A stretch of DNA of 9,398 bases from an uncultured Peptococcaceae bacterium. Lineage in GTDB: Bacteria; Bacillota; Dehalobacteriia; UBA4068; JAAVYR01. Position numbers and translations under genes: made by a program. The notes below the pieces were generated by a model. That model had not been told where the DNA came from. It saw nothing but the letters and a program-made list of their open reading frames with translations, and searched no databases. The DNA is taken from contig CATIYQ010000105.1 in the NCBI GenBank assembly GCA_949739465.1, forward strand, positions 1 through 9,398. The letters are read 5' to 3'. Below are positions 1 to 5,429 of the stretch, piece after piece. The number at the start of each line of letters is the position of its first letter. The first letter of the stretch is position 1.

Positions 1-883
1 CCAGGATTTGACTGCAATTTTCGATGACCGCTTTTATTTGTTCTATAGGAGCCGGAATGGTCGCTACCGTATTCAACACCGTCAAATCTTCCCGCTTTAC
101 GCCAAAGTCACAAACAAACTCCAGCGCTTCTTCCAGATATACCCCGGCAACGCCGGCAGTGATAATCCCCAAACCGCCTTTTCTCCCTAATTTGAAATCA
201 TCATATTGGCTGTTCAGATAGTCTTGCGCCTCCGCCAGACGGGCGATGACGGCGCGGTGCTGCTCCATGCAGATAGCAGCTCCCGCCTTGGTATATTTAT
301 TAATATCTTTTTCCAGGATAATATCAGATTTGTCAGGCAACACTCGTTCTTCATAGGTCAGCTGACTATGTGTTTGAGAGACATTGGTGACAGAACGGAC
401 AAAGACAGGACCGCCGATTTGCTCAGAAAGTTCAAAAGCCAGAATTGTCATATCATAAGATTCTTGGACCGTAGCAGGCTCAAGCATAGGCATATCCGCC
501 ATTTGGGCAAAGCCTCTTACGTCCTGCTCCGGCATACCGGCACTCACCCCCGGGTCATCACAAACATAGATGACCATACCGCCTTTACAGCCGGAATAGG
601 CAATAGAAGCAAGGGCGTCAAAGGCTACGTTTAAGCCGGACATCTTCATGGTAACAAGGCTTCTTTTCCCTGCCCAAGCTGCCCCAGCCGCTACTTCCAA
701 TGCCACCTTCTCATTAACGCTCCACTCTACATAAGTACCGTCTAAATCTTTCCGTTTTAATAAGCCGATAATTACTTCCGAGGAAGGCGTTCCGGGATAG
801 CCCGATACCACCTTCACTCCTGCCCGCAGCGCGCCTAAGCCCACTGCGTCATTACCGGAAACAATTTTCTTTAACATTGCCAT
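1..883 (-). CDS. iorA: Indolepyruvate:ferredoxin oxidoreductase alpha-like subunit, N-terminal part (3' end off window)
   Basis: This ORF is open at the left edge; 294 codons are visible. The family uses thiamine pyrophosphate to oxidise aryl-2-oxoacids to acyl-CoA, passing electrons to ferredoxin in amino acid fermentation. The visible part is the pyrimidine-binding half: GYPGTPSSE at residues 28-36, EWSVNEKVALEVAAG at 53-67 with the likely cofactor Glu58, VTMKMSGLNVAFD at 77-89, and DDPGVSAGMPEQD at 109-121 followed by MLEP at 133-136. The pyrophosphate-binding domain and C-terminal 4Fe-4S motifs would lie outside the window. ATG 883 is chosen because AGGAGG lies about 8 bases upstream; the second ATG at 877 is further away. 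The MKMSGLNVAFD block differs from the common MKHVGLNVAADP of characterised IorA, so substrate specificity is open. Transcription appears to start at the promoter at 1128-1156 and to pass an attenuator. Confidence 0.85.
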   Translation of the reverse strand, partial: MAMLKKIVSGNDAVGLGALRAGVKVVSGYPGTPSSEVIIGLLKRKDLDGTYVEWSVNEKVALEVAAGAAWAGKRSLVTMKMSGLNVAFDALASIAYSGCKGGMVIYVCDDPGVSAGMPEQDVRGFAQMADMPMLEPATVQESYDMTILAFELSEQIGGPVFVRSVTNVSQTHSQLTYEERVLPDKSDIILEKDINKYTKAGAAICMEQHRAVIARLAEAQDYLNSQYDDFKLGRKGGLGIITAGVAGVYLEEALEFVCDFGVKREDLTVLNTVATIPAPIEQIKAVIENCSQIL

Positions 884-890
884 TGTCTCG

Positions 891-899
891 TCCTCCTTT
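891..899 (-). promoter_or_regulatory. Ribosome binding site of the iorA-like gene
   Basis: The minus strand reads AAAGGAGGA, ending 7 bases before ATG 883. This fixes the start. It lies only about 9 bases downstream of the terminator T-run, so the terminator is placed to control this gene. Confidence 0.85.
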
Positions 900-907
900 T
901 GCCCTAC

Positions 908-940
908 AAAAAAAACTCCCATTTTCACATGGGAGTTTTT
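908..940 (-). terminator. Intrinsic terminator in the iorA leader (attenuator 3:4 hairpin)
   Basis: A perfect 12-bp stem pairs 940-929 with 922-911 around a 6-base loop (GTGAAA), and the minus-strand T-run continues to 908. It stands between the leader promoter and the iorA ribosome binding site, so it can only act as a regulated terminator for that gene. The hairpin also has a T-rich flank on the plus strand, but no plus-strand gene runs into it. Its 5' arm (937-930, AACTCCCA) can instead pair with TGGGGGTT at 1008-1001 in an 8-bp helix with one G-U pair. Confidence 0.88.
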
Positions 941-1025
941 GATTTTAAAACCATACATTTTTTATGAAACAGCCACTACCCATTTACGCAATATGAAACT
1001 AACCCCCAATCAAATGATGGTGGTT
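930..1025 (-). promoter_or_regulatory. Candidate histidine-responsive transcription attenuator (alternative hairpins)
   Basis: Three mutually exclusive pairings are visible on the minus strand. Pairing 1:2 joins 1025-1016 with 1011-1001 (AACC/GGTT, CCA/TGG and TC/GA, with one A-G mismatch, one bulged T and loop ATTT). Pairing 2:3 joins 1008-1001 (TGGGGGTT) with 937-930 (AACTCCCA). Pairing 3:4 is the terminator. Region 1 overlaps the His codons of the leader ORF, and its stop codon (1001-999) abuts region 2. A ribosome stalled at the first His codons would cover region 1 and free region 2 to break the terminator. A ribosome reaching the stop would cover region 2 and allow termination. The pairing is read directly; the mechanism is inferred by analogy with enterobacterial his and trp leaders. 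Confidence 0.65.
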
Positions 1026-1091
1026 ATGATGGATAGCAACCATGGAGATGCCATTTTCTAATTGCAATTGATTGTATTGTTTTGCACTCAT
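999..1091 (-). CDS. His-rich leader peptide, 30 residues
   Basis: A 30-codon ORF begins at ATG 1091 and ends at TAG 1001-999. An AAAGGA ribosome binding site lies 9 bases upstream of the start. The protein begins MSAKQYNQLQLENG; codons 21-26 (1031-1014) read CAT CAT AAC CAC CAT CAT, or HHNHHH, and it ends LIGG. It has no signal peptide and no recognisable domain. It lies between a consensus promoter and an intrinsic terminator in front of the iorA-like gene. The likely role is as a regulatory leader whose translation speed reports charged tRNA-His; a metal-binding micropeptide is the alternative. Confidence 0.7.
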   Translation of the reverse strand: MSAKQYNQLQLENGISMVAIHHNHHHLIGG

Positions 1092-1127
1092 TTTCGTCAA
1101 TCCTTTGCAAATATGATTACACGATTT

Positions 1128-1156
1128 ATCATAGCACCAACAAGCCAGGTTGTCAA
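1128..1156 (-). promoter_or_regulatory. Sigma-A promoter of the leader peptide-iorA unit
   Basis: The -35 TTGACA (1156-1151) is a perfect consensus. A 17-base spacer leads to -10 TATGAT (1133-1128), five of six consensus bases. Transcription should start near 1121, about 30 bases before the leader ATG. The -35 begins 9 bases after the stop of the RCC1-repeat gene, so iorA appears to be an independent unit. Confidence 0.82.
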
Positions 1157-1164
1157 ATAGATTC

Positions 1165-2136
1165 TTATTCAGCCATCTGGATATTTTTCCGCTTTACGCC
1201 TGTCCAGTTTTCCATCGAAGTGTCGCCAAAGCCTGCCACTACCAGGGAGCCGTCTGTTTTTACCCCCACGATGCGGTCTTGGAGCATATAAATATCGGCA
1301 ATGCCCGTCCAGTCCTTCACTTCCGGCAAATAACCCCAGTGGTCGGCGTGTCCTGCCAACAAAACAGTACCGTCCGCCTTTAGTCCCAAGGTATCCCAAC
1401 CATCTGTCGCAATGGCGACAATCCCCGTCCAGTCCTCTACATTACAAGAACCGTAACGATTATCCCCGACCGCCACTACCGTACCATCTTTCTTTAAACC
1501 TACGCTGTGATTCGCTCCAGCAGCAACCGCCACAATATCCGTCCAGTCGTCTACATTGCACTGACCGAAATCTTCGATACCTTTACCGCCAGCAACAACA
1601 ACAGTGCCGTCAGATTTCAGTCCCAGTGTATGCGCATAAGCGGAAATGGCAACGATGTCTTTCCAATCCTCTACTTCACAATTGCCCCAAGCGTCATAGC
1701 CATAAGCTACTACCGTACCGTCGGTTTTTAATCCCACCGCATAGTCGCACCCCACAGCAAGAGCCGCAATATCCGTCCATTTTTCCACTTGGGTAATATC
1801 AAAATCCTTACGACCAATGGCAACAACCGTACCGTCAGATTTTAGTCCAAAGGTGTTAAAGCTGCCCGCCGCCACAGAAACAATATCCGTCCAATCTCCT
1901 ACTTCACATTGCCCACAGGTGTTGTCGCCCATAGCCAGGACAGTGCCGTCCTCTTTCAATGCCACAGCGTGCCAAAGACCTCCGGCAACGATTTGGGGAT
2001 TTGCGCCGATTTCCATTTTTTGAGTGGGCGCTTCAGGGGTATCCTTGCACACTACCAAACACAAGGCAGTCAAAAGACACAACCCCGCCGCCAATACACC
2101 TGTTTTCTTTTTCTTTTTTTCACCCATTCCGCTCAT
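1165..2136 (-). CDS. Exported or membrane-anchored RCC1-like repeat (beta-propeller) protein
   Basis: The 323-residue protein starts with a Lys-rich stretch (residues 7-11) and a hydrophobic segment at about 12-30, consistent with a signal peptide or N-terminal anchor. Cys30 follows LVV, a poor lipobox, so a lipoprotein is possible but unproven. From residue 46 to 313 there are seven degenerate repeats of about 35-40 residues, each with the pattern xGLKxDGTVVAxG...DWTDIVAVAAG. This is the RCC1/regulator-of-chromosome-condensation type repeat, and seven units fit a seven-bladed propeller. Such extracellular domains usually bind proteins or ligands; no catalytic motif was seen. ATG 2136 is supported by AAGGAG 6 bases upstream. 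It follows the TPR gene by 91 bases on the same strand with no clear promoter or terminator between, so the two are probably co-transcribed. Specific function is unknown. Confidence 0.85.
   Translation of the reverse strand: MSGMGEKKKKKTGVLAAGLCLLTALCLVVCKDTPEAPTQKMEIGANPQIVAGGLWHAVALKEDGTVLAMGDNTCGQCEVGDWTDIVSVAAGSFNTFGLKSDGTVVAIGRKDFDITQVEKWTDIAALAVGCDYAVGLKTDGTVVAYGYDAWGNCEVEDWKDIVAISAYAHTLGLKSDGTVVVAGGKGIEDFGQCNVDDWTDIVAVAAGANHSVGLKKDGTVVAVGDNRYGSCNVEDWTGIVAIATDGWDTLGLKADGTVLLAGHADHWGYLPEVKDWTGIADIYMLQDRIVGVKTDGSLVVAGFGDTSMENWTGVKRKNIQMAE
1198..2001 (-). repeat. Seven degenerate tandem RCC1-type coding repeats
   Basis: Units of roughly 105-120 bases recur through the RCC1-like gene. On the plus strand each shows variants of ACCGTACCGTC and ATATCCGTCCA. 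They correspond to the seven protein repeats at residues 46-313. The units are diverged rather than identical, so this is an old internal duplication and not a recent array. Confidence 0.7.
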
Positions 2137-2142
2137 TTCTTT

Positions 2143-2148
2143 CTCCTT
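2143..2148 (-). promoter_or_regulatory. Ribosome binding site of the RCC1-repeat gene
   Basis: AAGGAG on the minus strand lies 6 bases before ATG 2136. This supports that start over the in-frame ATG three codons later. Confidence 0.75.
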
Positions 2149-2227
2149 GTGTTCCTGCTGCTTTCTTGGATATCTTTATAAGAAAAGCCAGCAGAAATCC
2201 TTCTACCAGCCTTTTTACACAAAAAAC

Positions 2228-2968
2228 CTATTGATTTTCGTTTTTGTCATTTCCTTTATTGTTTTCGTTGTTTTCAACGTTTTCGTTATCTTGGTTTCCT
2301 TGTTCCCCTTGATTTTGGGTCTGCTTATCTTTCACCTGTTGGATTTGATTTACCAAAGCGTCAGCGTTTTTGCTCAGTTCCGCATCATCTTTGACTAAAT
2401 CTTGGTATACTTTGGCGCTGTCATAGGCGGCGTCAACACCATAAGTCGCATAGACGAACATAATATGAAGATAGTTCACAGACCAGTTCGTGGGGTCTAA
2501 CGCTAACGCTTTGTCAAAAGCGGCTTCCGCCCCTTCGCTGTAACCGATAACCCAATGGGCGTTAGCAATTTTTGCATAGATGTCTGCTTCCGCCGTTGCG
2601 TTTAATTCTGCAGGTTTGTTTGCCAAAGCTCTTTCATAATATTCAATCACATTGGCATAGCTGGTTGGCACTTCATTGAACCGTTCTGCTTCTGTCAACA
2701 ATTCCCCTTGGGCTTGATAAAGAGACGCGATATTTACTAAAATACCGTAATCGTCCGGTTTTGCCGCCAATTCTTCTTTTGCCTTGGCAATGGATTCATC
2801 ATAAGCGGCTAATTGATTTTCCAATTGTTCAGGGCTGATGCCTGTGCCGAAGTCAGGAGACTGCCAAATAAAGTAACTGCCCAAAAGACCAAAAATTAAA
2901 ATTGCCACAACAATGGTAAGCAATGTTTTCTGATTTTTGGTTGTATTGCGAATTTTTTGAATAACCAC
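2228..2968 (-). CDS. Membrane-anchored tetratricopeptide-repeat protein
   Basis: The 246-residue protein starts at a GTG (2968-2966), with AGGAGG 9 bases upstream. A basic N-terminus (residues 1-14) precedes one transmembrane segment at about 15-34, so the rest is probably outside the cytoplasm. Residues 46-200 are helical with TPR-like units, clearest at about 70-120 (PDDYGILVNIASLYQAQGEL, then the YYERAL motif) and 128-162 (YAKIANAHWVIGYSEGAEAA, then the FDKALALDP motif). The last 35 residues are a low-complexity, Asn/Glu/Lys/Gln-rich tail with no predicted structure. TPR domains are protein-protein interaction scaffolds; the partner is unknown, but the downstream exported RCC1-repeat protein is a natural candidate. 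A sigma-A-like promoter lies at 3090-3118. Confidence 0.85.
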   Translation of the reverse strand: MVIQKIRNTTKNQKTLLTIVVAILIFGLLGSYFIWQSPDFGTGISPEQLENQLAAYDESIAKAKEELAAKPDDYGILVNIASLYQAQGELLTEAERFNEVPTSYANVIEYYERALANKPAELNATAEADIYAKIANAHWVIGYSEGAEAAFDKALALDPTNWSVNYLHIMFVYATYGVDAAYDSAKVYQDLVKDDAELSKNADALVNQIQQVKDKQTQNQGEQGNQDNENVENNENNKGNDKNENQ

Positions 2969-2977
2969 GTTTTATTT

Positions 2978-2983
2978 CCTCCT
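2978..2983 (-). promoter_or_regulatory. Ribosome binding site selecting the GTG start of the TPR gene
   Basis: AGGAGG on the minus strand is followed by AAATAAAAC and GTG. No ATG is available at this spacing, which supports GTG 2968 as the start. Confidence 0.8.
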
Positions 2984-3083
2984 AAATATACCAGATATCC
3001 CCGTCTGACTTAAAAGCCTGTCTCATATTATAATGACTGAAAATGAAAATAATATGAAAAAACAACCGCGTCTTTACAGCCAT
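2982..3083 (-). CDS. Possible 33-residue ORF in the TPR gene leader
   Basis: A 33-codon ORF runs from ATG 3083 to TAG 2984-2982, and its stop overlaps the AGGAGG of the TPR gene. It encodes a basic start and a hydrophobic stretch (LFFHIIFIF at residues 7-15). There is no upstream Shine-Dalgarno, and the ATG lies 7 bases past the -10 at 3090, so a transcript from that promoter would be nearly leaderless. It could be a coupled leader peptide, or chance in AT-rich DNA. No family was recognised. Confidence 0.25.
   Translation of the reverse strand: MAVKTRLFFHIIFIFSHYNMRQAFKSDGDIWYI
3023..3057. repeat. 9-bp inverted repeat with PerR-box-like sequence in the TPR gene leader
   Basis: TCATATTAT at 3023-3031 is repeated inverted as ATAATATGA at 3049-3057, with a 17-base spacer. 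Within it, 3028-3042 (TTATAATGACTGAAA) matches 11 of 14 defined positions of the PerR box TTATAATNATTATAA. It overlaps a minus-strand TATAAT (3032-3027) that could be a second -10, although its -35 is poor. perR is the adjacent upstream gene, which makes PerR control plausible. AT-richness makes chance resemblance possible. Confidence 0.4.
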
Positions 3084-3089
3084 AGAAAT

Positions 3090-3118
3090 ATGATAATCAA
3101 AAACGGCGCAAGTGTCAA
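3090..3118 (-). promoter_or_regulatory. Sigma-A promoter upstream of the TPR gene
   Basis: The minus strand shows -35 TTGACA (3118-3113), a 17-base spacer and -10 TATCAT (3095-3090). The predicted start is near 3083, which leaves a leader of about 115 bases before the TPR GTG. Confidence 0.72.
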
Positions 3119-3156
3119 CCGAATTAAAACACGATAATACAATTTAAGAGAATTGA

Positions 3157-3606
3157 CTATACGTCAATTTCATTCTCGCATTCCTCTGATTGAACACAAA
3201 GACAGCTATGACATACACCGTAAAACTCCAACCGATAACGATGAATTTCTCCGCAACCGCAATGAGTCCGGTTAAGCGTGGAACATTCCCGCATCGGTTC
3301 GTCAATATCATAAATCCGACCGCAACGCTCACAAACAAAGTGGTCGTGCATCTCTATATTAGCGTCAAAACGGCTGACGCCTTTGCCATAGTTCAACTCT
3401 TGCGCCATGCCATCCGACACCAGAAGCTGCAAATTGCGGTATACCGTTCCTAAGCTAATATTAGGCATATCCTTTCTCGCTTCGCCATAAACCCATTCTG
3501 CCGTAGGATGACGCTTGGTCTCAGATAGAATCTGCCAAATCAACGCTTTTTGTTTGGTCATTCGTTTCTGTTTCCCCGGGCTCTTTAAACAAACCTTTTC
3601 CGTCAT
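3157..3606 (-). CDS. perR: Fur-family peroxide-stress regulator, PerR type
   Basis: A 149-residue Fur-family repressor that in PerR relatives senses hydrogen peroxide by metal-catalysed His oxidation and represses peroxide-defence genes. ATG 3606 is preferred because AGGTGG lies 5 bases upstream; an in-frame GTG at 3615 lies inside that site. The N-terminal winged helix (about 15-75) contains RMTKQKALI and SLGTVYRNL. All five ligands of the Bacillus PerR regulatory site are present at near-identical positions: H33, D81, H87, H89 and D100. The structural zinc site is CERC (92-95) and CHSC (132-135). Unusually there are five further cysteines: C108, C116, C118, C137 and C143. It follows the YlbF-family gene by 28 bases, suggesting co-transcription. 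Likely targets in the window are the rubrerythrin and Hrb genes and perhaps the TPR promoter; this is inference. Confidence 0.88.
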   Translation of the reverse strand: MTEKVCLKSPGKQKRMTKQKALIWQILSETKRHPTAEWVYGEARKDMPNISLGTVYRNLQLLVSDGMAQELNYGKGVSRFDANIEMHDHFVCERCGRIYDIDEPMRECSTLNRTHCGCGEIHRYRLEFYGVCHSCLCVQSEECENEIDV

Positions 3607-3634
3607 GGCTACCACCTGCTGTTTCTGTTTCTTT

Positions 3635-4018
3635 CTAATTCAAATGAGACAGCTCTATTGCCGCCTGTTCGACACCTAATTCGCTGGCAAATACCTTTTG
3701 CATCTCACCTACCAACTTAGAAAAGCGGTATTCCGCATTAAGAAAATCATTGATTTCCGGATACATGCTCAAGGTAAAATACATATCATCCAACTCTTTT
3801 TCTAAAGCAGGATTTTCCTGCTGTCCCAAATGGGCAACCTGAGCGCGCATTTGCAATGCCCGAAAGCTGGTTAAAAGCTCCAAGGAGGATTCATTTTTCC
3901 CGACAGCTTCCTTTGCCTTTTGATATGCCGCAAACTCCGGGCTGTTCTTTAACATTGCCGCCAATTCATGGCAGCCTGCCAATATTTTCGATGTTTGTAA
4001 ATTGATTTCATCTCTCAT
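3635..4018 (-). CDS. YlbF/YmcA-family protein
   Basis: A 127-residue all-helical protein with the arrangement of the YlbF/YmcA (Com_YlbF) family: an N-terminal helix (about 1-25), then LLTSFRALQMRAQ at 49-61 and a YRFSKLVGEMQKVF helix at 97-110. In Bacillus subtilis, YlbF and YmcA work with YaaT in a complex affecting RNase Y-dependent mRNA maturation, competence, biofilm and sporulation; the family also includes YheA. Which paralogue this is cannot be decided, and the Cys-rich tail of B. subtilis YlbF is absent. ATG 4018 has no good Shine-Dalgarno and an in-frame stop lies three codons upstream. A promoter at 4025-4053 would start transcription at or next to the ATG. It lies 47 bases after the DUF362 gene and 28 bases before perR. 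Confidence 0.8.
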   Translation of the reverse strand: MRDEINLQTSKILAGCHELAAMLKNSPEFAAYQKAKEAVGKNESSLELLTSFRALQMRAQVAHLGQQENPALEKELDDMYFTLSMYPEINDFLNAEYRFSKLVGEMQKVFASELGVEQAAIELSHLN

Positions 4019-4024
4019 AATTTC

Positions 4025-4053
4025 ATTCTACCATATCTTAAATTATCTATCAA
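4025..4053 (-). promoter_or_regulatory. Candidate promoter for ylbF-like and perR genes
   Basis: The minus strand shows TTGATA (4053-4048), a 17-base spacer and TAGAAT (4030-4025). The -10 ends 6 bases before ATG 4018, so the transcript would be leaderless or nearly so. It may add to readthrough from the DUF362 gene. Confidence 0.5.
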
Positions 4054-4065
4054 TATTCATTCCTA

Positions 4066-5229
4066 TTAGCCTTGATGCTTTTTCTGATTATGTTCCATCA
4101 AAAATCTCCCCAGAAAACGTCTATGAATTTGGATAGCGTTTTCCGGACAAAGTTCCTGGCAACAAAAACAGCAAATACACTGCTTTTCATCGATTTTCGG
4201 AATCTTATTTTCCATTGTCATAGCATGAGGCGGACAATGGCTCACACATTTTCCACAACCAACGCAACGGCTTTTATCCACCTTTACCCTGGGTTTTATG
4301 GCGTTATCCAACCAATCCGATAAAAACCGAGGCAGCTTAGTGTTATAAAAATGAATGGGACGAGAATCGGGCAACTGCAAATCGGCAATCCGCAAATCAG
4401 CAATAGCCTTACCAAGAACGCTGATTTCCTCAGACTGCAATAAACCGCGCGCGCTTGCTGCCGCAAGCATTGGCACATCGTCCTGATTCATACCGAAAAC
4501 GCCTGCCCCCACCCAATCTACCGCGTAAGGGTTTTGCCCCATAATGAGCGCACCAACCTGCCTAGGACTGCCCCCGGATGGACCGTTCCCTTCCATAGCG
4601 ACAATGCCATCAATCAAACTGAAAACAGGCTTTGCCGTCTCGCAGACATCTACCAGAAGATGAGCAAAATCATGATATTCCGGCAAACGCAAATGATAGT
4701 CCACCTTTGCCATACCGGCAATAACGCCGTACATATTTTTCGTCGCACCGCTATACATCATCATGGAGTGGGTTTTCAGCTTGGCAAGGGAAATGATAGC
4801 GTCCGCTTCCACCATGGCTTTTACCATAGGAAAGGTATTAGCCCGTTCCTTCCCTACGCTGGGCACATCTATTACCGACACATCATAATTTAATTCACTG
4901 CCGGTCCGCTCCGCCACTTCCACAAGACCGCTTTCTTTATAAACCGCTTTTAGCAGTCCGGGCAAAAATGGACCGCCGGGACTATCGCCGATAATCACCC
5001 GCGCGCCTCTTTCGCGAAAATAGGCTGCTACCGTCTCTACTACAGCGGGGTGAGTAATAACGGCGCTTTCAGGAGATTTCCGCATCAAGAGATTGGTTTT
5101 TAAAAATACGGTTTGCCCCGCACCCGGCAGATAGGCGTCTGCGCCCAACAGGTCCAACCCCTGCCGAAAGGCAAGCCAAACCGCTTCTTTATCATAAGAA
5201 TCACATTGACATAAAGCAACCTGTTCCAT
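4066..5229 (-). CDS. DUF362 protein with C-terminal 2x[4Fe-4S] ferredoxin domain
   Basis: A 387-residue cytoplasmic iron-sulfur protein. Residues 1-310 are a DUF362 domain, with KTNLL at 44-48, GDSPGG at 81-86, LAKLKTH at 148-154, GATKNMYGVIAG at 161-172 and the DGIVAMEGNGP motif at 207-217. Residues 316-368 form a bacterial ferredoxin domain with two CxxCxxCxxxCP motifs, at C322/325/328/332 and C351/354/357/361. The second motif carries two extra cysteines (C353 and C356). Proteins of this architecture are common in anaerobes and are presumed electron-transfer or redox proteins; no reaction is established. ATG 5229 has GAGG 7 bases upstream. It is divergent from the LysM gene across a 200-base gap and likely heads the unit with the YlbF-family and perR genes. 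Confidence 0.88.
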   Translation of the reverse strand: MEQVALCQCDSYDKEAVWLAFRQGLDLLGADAYLPGAGQTVFLKTNLLMRKSPESAVITHPAVVETVAAYFRERGARVIIGDSPGGPFLPGLLKAVYKESGLVEVAERTGSELNYDVSVIDVPSVGKERANTFPMVKAMVEADAIISLAKLKTHSMMMYSGATKNMYGVIAGMAKVDYHLRLPEYHDFAHLLVDVCETAKPVFSLIDGIVAMEGNGPSGGSPRQVGALIMGQNPYAVDWVGAGVFGMNQDDVPMLAAASARGLLQSEEISVLGKAIADLRIADLQLPDSRPIHFYNTKLPRFLSDWLDNAIKPRVKVDKSRCVGCGKCVSHCPPHAMTMENKIPKIDEKQCICCFCCQELCPENAIQIHRRFLGRFLMEHNQKKHQG

Positions 5230-5277
5230 ATGTACGCCTCATTTTTTCCTCTGCCTTTTTGCAGATAAGTCCCTGTT

Positions 5278-5306
5278 ATTTTACCATACTCCGCCCATAA
5301 AAACAA
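5278..5306 (-). promoter_or_regulatory. Candidate promoter of the DUF362 gene
   Basis: The minus strand shows TTGTTT (5306-5301), a 17-base spacer and TAAAAT (5283-5278). The -35 is weak (TTG only) and the -10 matches five of six bases. The predicted leader is about 40 bases. No convincing promoter for the divergent LysM gene was found in 5230-5429, which may mean that gene uses a sporulation or other alternative sigma factor. Confidence 0.45.
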
Positions 5307-5429
5307 AAACATTTCTTTCCAACTACAAGTAGGGTTAAATCTGCTTATAAGAAAACTTCATAGATACAAGCACCATTGCAGAGCGAAAGAATACTATGAA
5401 AAAAAATGATTCTTTTAGGAGGAATATCA

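Noticed and set aside
206..634. 142-codon plus-strand ORF
   Set aside because: It lies wholly antisense to the well-supported iorA-like frame and its translation has no family features.
979..983. ATGGG on the minus strand pairing with CCCAT of the terminator as the antiterminator
   Set aside because: It gives only 5 bp, weaker than the 8-bp pairing from 1008-1001, although it might compete.
884..1160. T-box or known riboswitch in the iorA leader
   Set aside because: No T-box consensus (AGGGTGGNACCGCG-like) or other riboswitch core was found. A translated His-rich ORF plus attenuator explains the region better.
1165..2136. RCC1-like protein as a definite lipoprotein
   Set aside because: The residues before Cys26 and Cys30 (TAL and LVV) do not fit the lipobox, which wants Gly, Ala or Ser at -1.
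2137..2227. Promoter or terminator between the TPR and RCC1 genes
   Set aside because: TATAAA is present on the minus strand but has no acceptable -35, and no stable hairpin with a T-run was found.
3151..3169. Hairpin AATTGAC/GTCAATT as a perR terminator
   Set aside because: A 7-bp AT-rich stem overlapping the perR stop has no following T-run on the minus strand, so it is at most a weak terminator.
3607..3615. GTG 3615 as the perR start
   Set aside because: This codon overlaps the AGGTGG that serves ATG 3606, and has no ribosome binding site of its own.
5406..5429. ATG 5406 as the start of the LysM gene
   Set aside because: It would place AGGAGG inside the coding region. ATG 5430 has ideal spacing and begins directly at the LysM domain.
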